A DNA stretch of 38,390 bases from Deltaproteobacteria bacterium (GTDB lineage Bacteria; Myxococcota; UBA727; VGSZ01): the NCBI GenBank assembly GCA_020850995.1, contig JADZDP010000191.1:1-38390 (forward strand), in the 5' to 3' direction. The notes beneath the pieces were generated by a model. It had not been told where the DNA came from and did no database searches. It worked only from the letters and a program-made list of their open reading frames with translations. Each line of letters begins with the position of its first letter. Position 1 is the first letter of the stretch. Position numbers and translations under genes: made by a program. Shown here in pieces: positions 27,652 through 35,484 of the stretch.

Positions 27652-28632
27652 CTATGCCACCGGCGCGAGCACGGCGACGCTGTCGAGCAGGCCGCTGAGC
27701 ACGCCATCGGCATCGAGCCCGTCGAGCTCGGCCTCGGTAGAGAGCGCCAGTCGGTGGCGCAACACCGGGCGCGCCACCGCCTTGACATCGTCGGGAAGGG
27801 CGAAGGTGCGTCCGTCGATGACCGCTGCCACTTGCGCCGCGCGCAACAGCATCATGCCCGCGCGCGGCGAAGCACCGAGGCGCAGCGCGCTCGAGCTGCG
27901 TGTGGCCCGCACCAGCGCGAGCGCGTAGCCGCGCACCGCCGCGTCGACGCGAACGCGCGCCACCAGCCCTCGCGAGTGCGCCAGCGCGTCGCGCGACAGC
28001 ACCGGGCGCGGCAGCGCCACACCATGCTGGGAGCCGCGCGCGTACAGCTCGAGCTCGGCGTTCTCCGACGGGTAGCCGACCACGATCTTGAGCAGGAAGC
28101 GATCGGTCTGCGCCTCGGGCAGCGGGTAGGTGCCCTCGAACTCGAGCGGGTTCTCGGTGGCGATGACGAAGAAGCTCTCGCCCAAGCCGTGGCGCTCGCC
28201 GTCGATGGTGACCTGGCGCTCCTCCATGCCCTCGAGCAGCGCCGCCTGCGTCTTGGGCGGCGTACGGTTGATCTCGTCGGCGAGCAGCACGTCGGTGAAG
28301 ATGGGCCCGGTGTGCAGCTCCCACGCGCGCGTCTCGGGGTTCCAGATGCGCGTGCCGATCAGGTCGGCGGGCATCAGGTCGGGAGTGAACTGCACGCGGT
28401 GGAAGCGCAGATCGAGGCACGCCGCCAGGGTGCGCGCGAGCAGCGTCTTGGCCACGCCCGGCACGCCTTCGAGCAGCACGTGGCCGTCGGCGAACAAGCC
28501 GATGCACAGGTCGCGCACGGCGTGCTCTTGTCCGATGACGACACTCGCGAGCGCCGCCTCGACGGCGCGAACGTCGCGCTGCGCGAACTTCGCCTCGTCC
28601 TCGCTCATCGGCGCCTTGGGATCGCTCGTCAT
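27652..28632 (-). CDS. MoxR-family AAA+ ATPase
   Basis: A 326-residue ATPase. Walker A is GVPGVAKT (residues 56-63 from the chosen start), Walker B is VLLADEINR, sensor 1 lies in FFVIATENPLEFEGTYPLPEAQTDR (cited in parts), and the C-terminal lid contains SPRAGMMLLRAAQ and RPVLRHRL. MoxR proteins act as chaperone-like ATPases, usually with DUF58 or VWA proteins. I chose the ATG at 28632. A TTG at 28668 overlapping the upstream stop as TTGA would extend the protein by 12 residues and cannot be excluded. It sits between the DUF4350 and DUF58 genes in one operon. Confidence 0.95.
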   Translation of the reverse strand: MTSDPKAPMSEDEAKFAQRDVRAVEAALASVVIGQEHAVRDLCIGLFADGHVLLEGVPGVAKTLLARTLAACLDLRFHRVQFTPDLMPADLIGTRIWNPETRAWELHTGPIFTDVLLADEINRTPPKTQAALLEGMEERQVTIDGERHGLGESFFVIATENPLEFEGTYPLPEAQTDRFLLKIVVGYPSENAELELYARGSQHGVALPRPVLSRDALAHSRGLVARVRVDAAVRGYALALVRATRSSSALRLGASPRAGMMLLRAAQVAAVIDGRTFALPDDVKAVARPVLRHRLALSTEAELDGLDADGVLSGLLDSVAVLAPVA

Positions 28633-28664
28633 GGGCGCACTCTCGGCGAGCCGGCGCCACGCGG

Positions 28665-29588
28665 TCAACGGCCTGCGCGCGCCAACAGCGCCGCCAGCGC
28701 GCGGGCTTGGGCCGCCGCCGCGGGCGCGCCCGCACCCTCGTCGTCGGCGGGGGGCGCGTCACCCGGGCGGGGCGAGAGCGCGAGCAGCGACAGGGGCACC
28801 AGGAGCAAGAGCGCGAGCGCACCCGTTCGTGGGCCGGCGCCGCGCGCGAACGCGTTCGCCCACACGCCGTGGACGCGCATGCGGTGGTGCCGCTCGTCGA
28901 CGACCAGGTGGGACGCCGCGCTGCGTGCGAGCTCATCGAGCAGGAACGCTGCGTTCTCGCCCAGCGCCAGGCCGTCGTTGGCCAGCACCGTGGCGCTGCC
29001 GAGCACGGTGACCATGCCGTCGCCCACCTGGCGCTTGACCACGACCTCGTCGTTGCCCACGCGCCACGCTGGCACCACCGACGTCGGCCCCTTGGCCCGG
29101 ACCCGACCGCTGCCGCGCACCACCAGGCCACGCGCGAAGCCGGGCATGGTGCCGCGCGCATCGGTGAACGCGACGTCGCCGATGGCGACGTCGACGCGAT
29201 CGCAGACGACGCCCACGGCATCGAGCAAGGGGCGCAGGCGCTCGCGGCGCGCGGCGTCCTCGTCGCACAGCACCAGGGCGCGACCACCACCCTCGACCCA
29301 CGCCAACAGCGCGCGCGCGTCCTGCTCGGTCCACGACGTGCGCTCGGGGGGCGGCACCACCCACAGCGCGCCGTCGATTGGCTCGGGGTCCTCGAAGGTG
29401 CGCCGCACGGTCAGGGGCACCTCGTGCTGCTCGAGCAGCACCGCGATCGCGAGCAGGCCGCGCGGCGCGCCGTTGTGCACGCTGGCAATGGGGTCGTCGT
29501 TCTCGGCGCTCACGGTGCCGCGCAGCGCGGTGATGCCCACCAGCACCAGGAGCGCGGACACCAAGAAGCCGAGGGCGGTGCGCTTCAC
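28665..29588 (-). CDS. DUF4350 domain protein
   Basis: A 307-residue membrane-anchored protein. TM1 is at about residues 7-25, a second TM at about 255-275 (TGALALLLLVPLSLLAL). Between them is an alpha/beta domain of the DUF4350 (GATase-like, periplasmic) type: SVHNGAPRGLLAIAVLLEQHEV, LWVVPPPERTSWTEQDARALLAWV, GGGRALVLCDE and the late VGDGMVTVLGSA...NDGLALGENAAFL. DUF4350 proteins are typical of MoxR/DUF58 operons, which is the context here. Start ATG at 29588 overlaps the end of the upstream DUF4129-like gene by 4 nt (ATGA), so the genes are translationally coupled. Confidence 0.88.
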   Translation of the reverse strand: MKRTALGFLVSALLVLVGITALRGTVSAENDDPIASVHNGAPRGLLAIAVLLEQHEVPLTVRRTFEDPEPIDGALWVVPPPERTSWTEQDARALLAWVEGGGRALVLCDEDAARRERLRPLLDAVGVVCDRVDVAIGDVAFTDARGTMPGFARGLVVRGSGRVRAKGPTSVVPAWRVGNDEVVVKRQVGDGMVTVLGSATVLANDGLALGENAAFLLDELARSAASHLVVDERHHRMRVHGVWANAFARGAGPRTGALALLLLVPLSLLALSPRPGDAPPADDEGAGAPAAAAQARALAALLARAGR

Positions 29589-30472
29589 GAGCGCGCTCCC
29601 GGCGACGGGGGCGCGCCCAAGCGCGCCGCGGCGTCGTCGACCAGCGCGAGGAAGGCGGTGGCGTGTTCGTGCGTGGCCTCGCCCGCGAACACGGCGCGCT
29701 CGAAGGCGGCGAGCGCGGGGGCCACCGCCGTCGCCACCGCGGGCGCAAGCGCTGCGAGCACCTCGCGGTGCGTGGACGCCGCGCGCGTGGCGTGCGCCTC
29801 GCGCTCGCCCACGCGCACCAAGAGGGCGCGCGCGCCCGCGAGCAGGGCGCCGCGCGCGTCACCAACGCGCAGGCGCGCGCCGGCGTCGGCGCGCAACGCC
29901 TCGAAGGCCTCGATGCGCGCGGCCTCGATCGCGATCGGGGTCGCGCTACCCGCGGCGCGACGGCGCTGCAGTCGCAGCGCGACCCGCACACCCAGGAGCG
30001 CCGCGACGATCGCTAGGCCCATGAAGAACAGCGTGCGCGTGCTGCCGGCGAAGCGCTGCATGCCCTCGGTCTCGAGGAAGCTGGCCAGCCAGAGGAACAG
30101 CTTGTGGCGCAGCCGATCGAACAGGTCGTCACCGCGGCGAACGCCGGCGAAGCGCGCATCGCCATCGACGGCGCTCTTGAGGGCAGCCGCCGTGGTCGCA
30201 GCGTCGCCCTCGGCAACGGGGGCGCACGACTCAGCGGCCGCGGCCACGAGCACCGCGAAGGCCACGCGCTCGTCGCCGTCGCTGCCGATGACCACGCGGG
30301 CCCGCGCCACGACCGGCGAGGCGGGCTCGAAGAGGGCCGCGGCCTCGTCGAAGCGCGCCGCTTGCGCCGCGCCGTCGGTGGGTACGTCGGCGAGGAGCTG
30401 CTCGGCGCGCGCGCACCACGCCTCGTCGAGGGGCGCGGCCGCCATCAACGCGGCGGCCACCACGCCTAGCAT
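29585..30472 (-). CDS. DUF4129-like membrane protein
   Basis: A 295-residue protein. A signal peptide (MLGVVAAALMAAAP) is followed by a helical extracytoplasmic region, one TM (LFFMGLAIVAALLGVRVAL, about 140-158 of the chosen start) and a C-terminal helical cytosolic domain with the DUF4129 pattern: DARGALLAGARALLVRVGE, then an STHREVLAAL segment and a closing AFERAVFAGEATHEHATAFL. In this domain the HRE part corresponds to the family's T/NrE motif. The start is fixed by a TGATG overlap with the stop of the upstream membrane-protein gene at 30474-30472. Its 3' end overlaps DUF4350 by 4 nt. Confidence 0.82.
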   Translation of the reverse strand: MLGVVAAALMAAAPLDEAWCARAEQLLADVPTDGAAQAARFDEAAALFEPASPVVARARVVIGSDGDERVAFAVLVAAAAESCAPVAEGDAATTAAALKSAVDGDARFAGVRRGDDLFDRLRHKLFLWLASFLETEGMQRFAGSTRTLFFMGLAIVAALLGVRVALRLQRRRAAGSATPIAIEAARIEAFEALRADAGARLRVGDARGALLAGARALLVRVGEREAHATRAASTHREVLAALAPAVATAVAPALAAFERAVFAGEATHEHATAFLALVDDAAARLGAPPSPGARS

Positions 30473-31416
30473 CACGCGGCCTGGGCGGCGCCGGCCGCGG
30501 GCGGCGGCTCGAGGTCGAGGCCCTCGAAGCGCACGCGCAGGTCGAAGTAGAACAGCGTCGCCAACACGGCGCCGAGCGGCGCCAGCACGGCCTGCAGCGC
30601 CACCTCGGTGAGCGCCAAGGGCAGCATGGCCCACAGCGGCATGCCGAGGAGGGGTGGCAGGCCGTTTTGGATCTCCCAACCGCTCATGAGCCCCCAGATC
30701 AGGCGTGGACCGGCGAACAACGACGACAGCGTGGCCGAGAGCGCGAAGGTGACGAGCAAGAGGAGCGAGAGCCGCACCTTGGGCCGCTCGAAGAAGGGCA
30801 GGCCGCGCGCCAGCATCAGCTCGGCGCTGCGCGACAGCGCGCCGGCGGCGAAGCGCTCCTCCACCACCACGGTCTGCGGGTACAAGAGCCAGCGCAGCGA
30901 GAGCACGAGCATGACCACCAGCACCCAGGTCATCGACGTGATCCCGCCGAGCACGACGCCGACGGTGCCCGCCAGCGCGCCGGCGCCCATCATGAGGAGC
31001 GCGGGGGCCACGGTCGCAACCAGGAGCGCGACCATGAACAGGAGCGCGGTGACGACGAGGGCCGGGCCGCGGCGCGCCGTGGCCTGCAGCGCGCGCGACG
31101 GCTCGGGCGTGCCGCCGGTCCAGATCGCCGCGGTCAGCTGGATGAGCGCCACCGAGAGCAGGCTGCCCACCAGGAACGCGCCGAGGATGAGCCCGAGCGC
31201 GCCCGACAGCGAGGCCAGCGCGGGCACGATGGTGTCGACGCCCGCGCCGGTGATCGAGCGGCGCGCCGCGTCCATCACCGCGTTGCCGCCCTCGCGCAGC
31301 AGGAGGTCAATGGTGCAGAAGGGCAGCGCAATCACGTAGAAGGCGCGGAAATGTCGGCGCAGCAAGGTCACCGCGTCGGACAGAATGGCACCGGTGCTGC
31401 GCGGCCCTCGTTCCAT
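30472..31416 (-). CDS. Polytopic membrane protein (first gene of the MoxR operon)
   Basis: A 314-residue protein with about six TM segments and an N-terminal ~20-residue cytosolic lead (ILSDAVTLLRRHFRAFYVIALPF), resembling the membrane domain found in glycerophosphodiesterase-membrane-domain (GPDPase_memb) proteins: VSAAL-like SVALIQLTAAIWTGG, then LVVMLVLSLRWLLYPQTVVVEE, then LSRSAELMLARG. Such proteins commonly head MoxR/DUF58/DUF4129 operons. The end is C-terminal Pro/Ala-rich. It is the promoter-proximal gene of a five-gene operon whose genes overlap or nearly touch. The palindromic element ends 38 bp upstream of its ATG. Confidence 0.8.
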   Translation of the reverse strand: MERGPRSTGAILSDAVTLLRRHFRAFYVIALPFCTIDLLLREGGNAVMDAARRSITGAGVDTIVPALASLSGALGLILGAFLVGSLLSVALIQLTAAIWTGGTPEPSRALQATARRGPALVVTALLFMVALLVATVAPALLMMGAGALAGTVGVVLGGITSMTWVLVVMLVLSLRWLLYPQTVVVEERFAAGALSRSAELMLARGLPFFERPKVRLSLLLLVTFALSATLSSLFAGPRLIWGLMSGWEIQNGLPPLLGMPLWAMLPLALTEVALQAVLAPLGAVLATLFYFDLRVRFEGLDLEPPPAAGAAQAA

Positions 31417-31453
31417 GGGACGACGCTAGCATCATCGGCCAAGCGCCCGGCGT

Positions 31454-31616
31454 TACAGCGGAGACCAGTTGTGTTGATCGAGCCCGGCGCAGGGACTTGC
31501 CAGGAGCCCAAGGAGCACCGCAGCCGCGTACCTCGTGGTACGCGGCGAGGACACGACGCAGGGATCGTGGCAAGGACCAAGCCCGGCGACCATCAACGCA
31601 ACTGGTCTCCGCTGTA
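31454..31616. mobile_element. Palindromic MITE-like element, copy 2 (intact)
   Basis: A 159-bp element (31456-31614) with perfect 16-bp terminal inverted repeats, CAGCGGAGACCAGTTG and its complement, flanked on both sides by TA, which looks like a TA target duplication of IS630/mariner-type elements (the TA could instead be part of an 18-bp TIR). The halves form a long imperfect hairpin with perfect outer 16-bp stem, a conserved mid-stem (CTTGCCA paired) and a perfect tip, CCGCGTACC-TCGT-GGTACGCGG. No transposase is encoded. It lies between divergent genes, 39 bp from the MoxR-operon start and 55 bp from the dsbD start, so it is embedded in a promoter region. Confidence 0.8.
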
Positions 31617-31670
31617 GGGCCCGCGCGGTCGGGGTCTGCCATCCGCGCCCTCCTCTGCTAAGACAGTCCC

Positions 31671-33167
31671 ATGCGCTCACTTCTCCTGCCGGTCGCTTGC
31701 GCGGCGCTCACCTTAGGCCTGGCGGCCGCTGCGCTCCGCGCCGCCGAGCCCCCCGTGCCCGAGCCTGCGGCCGCGGGCGAAGCGAGCGCGGGGGCCGCCA
31801 CCGGCGCCGGCGGTGCGGCGCTGTTCGCCGCTTGCCTCGACGAAGCTGCGCCGCTCGCGCCCGCCGAGGCCGACACCTCGTTGCAGGGTCGGCTCAAAGA
31901 CGCGCTCGCCTCGGGCGACCTGCTGCTCGCGCTCATCCTCGTGCTCTTTGGCGGCTTCCTCACGGCGCTCTCGCCCTGCGTTTACCCGCTGATCCCCATC
32001 ACCTTGTCGATCCTGGGCGCGCGCCAAGCCACCAGCCACCTGCGCGGCTTCGCCATCGCCGGCACCTATGTGCTCGGCATGGTCATCCTGTACTCCGCGC
32101 TCGGGGTCGGCTTCGCCGCTGCTGGTGTGCTCGCGGGTTCGATGCTGCAGAGCGCAGCCGTCACCGTGGGCTTCGCGCTCTTGTGCTTCGCCATGGCGGC
32201 CAGCATGTTCGGCGCCTTCGAGATCCGCCTACCCTCGGGGCTGCAAACGCGCCTCTCGCAGGCCGGCGGCTCGGGCTTCAAGGGCGCCTTCGTCATGGGA
32301 CTGGTGGCCGGCATCATCGCCGCGCCCTGCACGGGCCCCGTGCTCTCGTTCATCCTCACGCTCATCGCCCGCGACGGCGACCTCGCCAAGGGCGCGCTCT
32401 TGATGGTGGTATACGCGCTCGGCATGGGCGCGCCCTTCCTGGTGCTCGGCACCTTCTCCACGGCCATCTCGCGCCTGCCCAAGAGCGGCCGCTGGATGGA
32501 GGTGGTGAAGGGCGTGTTCGGGCTCTTGATGATCGGCGCCGGGCTCTACTACGTGCGCCTCGGCTTCCCCGAGTTCGCGGCGCTGTTCGTGCCGCTCGGC
32601 GCGCTCGCGTGGCTCGGGCCCCTGCTCCTCGCCGTCGGCATCGCGGCGGGCGCGCTGCACCTGAGCTTCAAGATGAGCGGTGGCGTGGAGAAGGCGCGCA
32701 AGGGCGTCGGTGTCGTCGTGGCGGTGACGGGCCTGGCCTCGTTCCTCGCCTGGACCGACGCGGGGCCGGGCGAGGTGAAGGGCGAGAGCCCACCCATCGC
32801 GTGGCAGGTGATCGGCGCCACCGACGACGCCACCTTGGGCTTCGAGAACGCGCTCGCGGCGGCCAAGGCTGCGTGCAAGCCCGTGATGATCGACTTCTTC
32901 GCCGAGTGGTGCCTGGCCTGCAAAGAGCTCGACCACAAGACCTACCCGGTGGAGTCGGTGCGCGCCGAGGCCCAGCGCTTCATGAGCATCAAGATCGACG
33001 CCACCGACGAGCACCCGCAGCTCGAGGCGCTGCAGAAGCGCTTCGGCGTGGTGGGGCTGCCCACCATCGTGTTCGTCGACAAGAAGGGCCGCGTGCTCAA
33101 GGAGCCGCAGGTCACCGGCTTCATCGACGCCGACGCGTACACGCGGGTGATGAAGCGCGTGCGTTGA
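31671..33167 (+). CDS. dsbD: DsbD-type thiol:disulfide interchange protein
   Basis: A 498-residue inner-membrane protein that passes electrons from cytoplasmic thioredoxin to the periplasm. A signal peptide (about 1-24) is followed by a short Ala/Pro-rich periplasmic segment, not a full DsbD-alpha domain. The eight-TM core (about 80-370) has the redox Cys pair: Cys103 in SPCVYPL and Cys220 in APCTGP. The C-terminal thioredoxin domain has WCLAC (Cys414, Cys417) and a cis-Pro in VGLPTIV. It thus has beta and gamma domains but apparently no alpha domain. The many Cys-rich exported proteins in this window are plausible end users of the reductant. The first gene right of the MITE copy 2. Confidence 0.93.
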   Translation: MRSLLLPVACAALTLGLAAAALRAAEPPVPEPAAAGEASAGAATGAGGAALFAACLDEAAPLAPAEADTSLQGRLKDALASGDLLLALILVLFGGFLTALSPCVYPLIPITLSILGARQATSHLRGFAIAGTYVLGMVILYSALGVGFAAAGVLAGSMLQSAAVTVGFALLCFAMAASMFGAFEIRLPSGLQTRLSQAGGSGFKGAFVMGLVAGIIAAPCTGPVLSFILTLIARDGDLAKGALLMVVYALGMGAPFLVLGTFSTAISRLPKSGRWMEVVKGVFGLLMIGAGLYYVRLGFPEFAALFVPLGALAWLGPLLLAVGIAAGALHLSFKMSGGVEKARKGVGVVVAVTGLASFLAWTDAGPGEVKGESPPIAWQVIGATDDATLGFENALAAAKAACKPVMIDFFAEWCLACKELDHKTYPVESVRAEAQRFMSIKIDATDEHPQLEALQKRFGVVGLPTIVFVDKKGRVLKEPQVTGFIDADAYTRVMKRVR

Positions 33168-33194
33168 GGGGCGCTTGGCGCTGCTAGAGAGCTG

Positions 33195-33235
33195 ATCCCC
33201 GATCTCGATGAACGCGGTTCATCGAGATCGGGGAT
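33195..33235. terminator. Perfect 19-bp-arm hairpin downstream of dsbD
   Basis: Arms ATCCCCGATCTCGATGAAC (33195-33213) and its exact complement (33217-33235) enclose a 3-nt GCG loop. It begins 27 bp after the dsbD stop. There is no T-tract on either strand, so an intrinsic terminator is plausible but not typical; a repeat element or structured RNA is an alternative. Confidence 0.5.
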
Positions 33236-33243
33236 GTCCCTCT

Positions 33244-33269
33244 GGGAGGGTCTGTCGCCAGACCCTCCC
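33244..33269. terminator. Second perfect hairpin (11-bp arms)
   Basis: GGGAGGGTCTG (33244-33254), loop TCGC, CAGACCCTCCC (33259-33269). It is very GC-rich and lies between convergent genes, as a bidirectional terminator would. No T-tract follows on either side. Confidence 0.5.
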
Positions 33270-33496
33270 CCGCGCCGGCGAAGCAGGACGCGGGGCCCCC
33301 ACCCAAGACGGCTCCCGCTGGTCGCTGATCATCGATCTTTCGGGATGATTCGGTTACATCGCCTGCTGCGCGCGAGCCGGTGGCGCGATGGCGGCGTCGC
33401 GTGCTCGGCACGTGGCTACGGCCACGCGCCTGCGCGTCTCCTTGCCCTCGCACCACCGGCTCACGCTCGCGACGGCGCTGCAACCGAATCAGCTCT

Positions 33497-35482
33497 CTAC
33501 GGCGGCAAGCGCAAGAGCACGAGGTCGGGGCCGCCGCCGCTCTGCGGCTGCGGCAGCGTGACCGGACCCATTCCAGCCGCGTCCGCGTTCACCGTGAGCG
33601 GCCCGCCGGAGAAGCTCGCCGCGGCGCGCAGCTGCTGATCGACGGTGCCGTAGCCGAGCCCGATGGGCAGCCAGACCTGGCCCACCAGCAGCGTCTTGCT
33701 CAGCACGTCGTGCGTTGCGGGGTTGAAGGTGACGAGCGCGGCGTTGCCGGAGCTGAGGCCGGTGATGCTCTCGCCTGCGGCCGGCGCGCCCGCGTAGGTG
33801 AGCTGGAGATCGGCAGAGCCCGACCTCAGCGCGACCGAGATTCGGTCCTGCACGGCGAGGACACCGAAGGCGCCGTCGAAGTCCGCGCCCTTGAAGTGGA
33901 TCAGCGGCCCATCCGTTCCCACCATGTCGGCCTTCACCAAGAGCACGAAGCCGTCGTTCCCGGCCGAGCTCGCGCCCAACAAGGAGCCGACGAAGCCACC
34001 TGCGACGAGCACCGTGCCGTTCGCGCCCGGCGCCAGGGTGTGAACGGCGACGCGGCTGCTGGGCGCAGCGTCGGCGGGCAGGAGGAAGGAGCTGCCGGCG
34101 CCTGCGCTGAGGTCGAGATCGAAGGACGCCAGCCAGCTCGAGGTCCCCAAGGCGGGCAGCGAGTGTTCAGTACCGTCGATGAACACCTCCTCGGTCGCCG
34201 TCCCGCCAACCACGACGCGCCAGGCACCACTGGGGTCTTGCGCCACCGTGACGGCGTCGAGCGTCTGCACACCGGTGTCTCCCGAGATCAATTGCACGGC
34301 GAGCGCTCTCCCGTCCGCATCGAGCCTGGCGACGAAGCCGTCTTGACCTGTCGGGGCCGCCGTGGGGCCCGTGGTGTTGCCGTTGAAGTAGAGGTTCCCC
34401 GTTCCCCCGCCGCTGGCGATGCCGCCGACATAGACGTCGGCGCCCGCGCTCACCACCGAGCTCATGGTGACCGCGATGCTGTTGACGCCGATACCACCGA
34501 TGCTCCTGAGCCACTCGCATTGTCCGCCGGCGATGCGAGCGACATAACCGTCCTGGTCGCCATCGACAGGCTCGAAGGCGCTGCAGCCGGGCCAGTTGAC
34601 CTGTTCACCCGCGCGGACGTTGCCCACGATGTACGAGACGGCCTCGCCGCCCGAGCCCGGGACACCTCCTGCCGCAGCGCGCAGCTCGGCGGTGCCGCCG
34701 CCGAGGAGGAAGGTCTTGAGCGCACCGCCGGGCCCGCGCCGCGCGAAAAAGGGGCTGCCGCCGGCGGAGCTCGGGGTGAAGGGATCGAGGGTGGCGCTGC
34801 CGCGCATCTTGCCCGCGAGCAGCGTGTCGTCGCCCCACGACGACACGCCGAAGATATCGGTCGGTCCGTCGTCGGCCCACAGCGCCACCGCCGCCGGCGC
34901 CGCGCTCACCGGTACGCTGTGCGTCTCACCGCGCACGATCTCCGCCGTACAGGGCGAGAGCGCCGGCGGCGAGGCGGGAGCACAGCCTTGCACCTCCTCG
35001 ATGACGGCGCCGAACTGACCGAAGACGTTGAGCGTGAGCGTCCCGGCAGCGAAGGTGCCGAACGACGATGCGATCGGCCCGCGGACGTCGAGGAAGCCAC
35101 CGCCCACCATCGGGCGCTGCGAGACGACGTGGCCATCGCCGTTGATGCTGAGCACGAGCGTCCCTTCACCCTCGCCTTCGCCTTCACCCTCGCCCTCGCC
35201 CTCGCCCTCGCCCTCACCCTCGCCTTCACCCTCGCCTTCACCCTCGCCTTCGCCCTCGCCTTCACCCTCGCCTTCACCCTCGCCTTCACCCTCGCCTTCA
35301 CCCTCACCCTCACCCTCGCCAACGGCCACGCACTGCTCATCGACGCACACGAGCTCGCCCGGGCACTCGCCCTGCGCCGTGCACGGGAAGTCGGCGCGCA
35401 GGAACAGCCTGCAGGCAGTGGCGGCCGAGGCCAGCGCCACGAGGAGTGTCGCGAGGAGCGCGAGTGAAACGGGGTGCCTCAT
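33497..35482 (-). CDS. Stalked surface protein: Cys-rich head, (GE)n linker and beta-propeller-like domain (protein 3)
   Basis: A 661-residue exported protein. Signal peptide MRHPVSLALLATLLVALASA then ATAC, with Cys24 possibly lipidated. A short head (CTAQGECPGELVCVDEQC) is followed by about 26 Gly-Glu dipeptides. After the stalk, LVLSINGDGHVVS...C...ALWADD resembles a divergent InlB-B/bacterial repeat domain, and the remaining ~450 residues have repeated DGYVARI, DGFVARL and DGFVLLVKAD blades like SBBP beta-propeller repeats. The distal domain therefore differs from those of proteins 1 and 2. The start at 35482 has GGAG with a 5-nt spacing inside the end of the upstream gene, 2 nt after whose stop it begins. 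Last gene of a three-gene operon. Confidence 0.87.
   Translation of the reverse strand: MRHPVSLALLATLLVALASAATACRLFLRADFPCTAQGECPGELVCVDEQCVAVGEGEGEGEGEGEGEGEGEGEGEGEGEGEGEGEGEGEGEGEGEGEGEGEGEGEGTLVLSINGDGHVVSQRPMVGGGFLDVRGPIASSFGTFAAGTLTLNVFGQFGAVIEEVQGCAPASPPALSPCTAEIVRGETHSVPVSAAPAAVALWADDGPTDIFGVSSWGDDTLLAGKMRGSATLDPFTPSSAGGSPFFARRGPGGALKTFLLGGGTAELRAAAGGVPGSGGEAVSYIVGNVRAGEQVNWPGCSAFEPVDGDQDGYVARIAGGQCEWLRSIGGIGVNSIAVTMSSVVSAGADVYVGGIASGGGTGNLYFNGNTTGPTAAPTGQDGFVARLDADGRALAVQLISGDTGVQTLDAVTVAQDPSGAWRVVVGGTATEEVFIDGTEHSLPALGTSSWLASFDLDLSAGAGSSFLLPADAAPSSRVAVHTLAPGANGTVLVAGGFVGSLLGASSAGNDGFVLLVKADMVGTDGPLIHFKGADFDGAFGVLAVQDRISVALRSGSADLQLTYAGAPAAGESITGLSSGNAALVTFNPATHDVLSKTLLVGQVWLPIGLGYGTVDQQLRAAASFSGGPLTVNADAAGMGPVTLPQPQSGGGPDLVLLRLPP
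35163..35319. repeat. Hexanucleotide microsatellite coding for (Gly-Glu)n, copy 3
   Basis: About 26 tandem 6-bp units, alternating GGCGAG, GGTGAA/GGTGAG and GGCGAA on the coding strand. A partial higher-order pattern, GGCGAGGGTGAA, is repeated several times, suggesting that 12-bp blocks were duplicated. Confidence 0.9.
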
Positions 35483-35484
35483 GC

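Larger units (their letters stand above)
33168..33496. other. Intergenic region between convergent genes, rich in hairpins
   Basis: No gene is seen in these 329 bp between dsbD and the convergent stalked-protein gene. Two perfect hairpins (33195-33235 and 33244-33269) follow each other with 8 bp between; a third, weaker one is CCCCGCG at 33268-33274 with CGCGGGG at 33289-33295, and CGTGGC-TACG-GCCACG lies near 33411-33426. The rest has no recognisable signal. Confidence 0.5.

Noticed and set aside
28633..28668. MoxR start at a TTG overlapping the upstream stop
   Set aside because: ATG at 28632 is a better start codon and the extra 12 residues are not needed by the family; kept as an alternative only.
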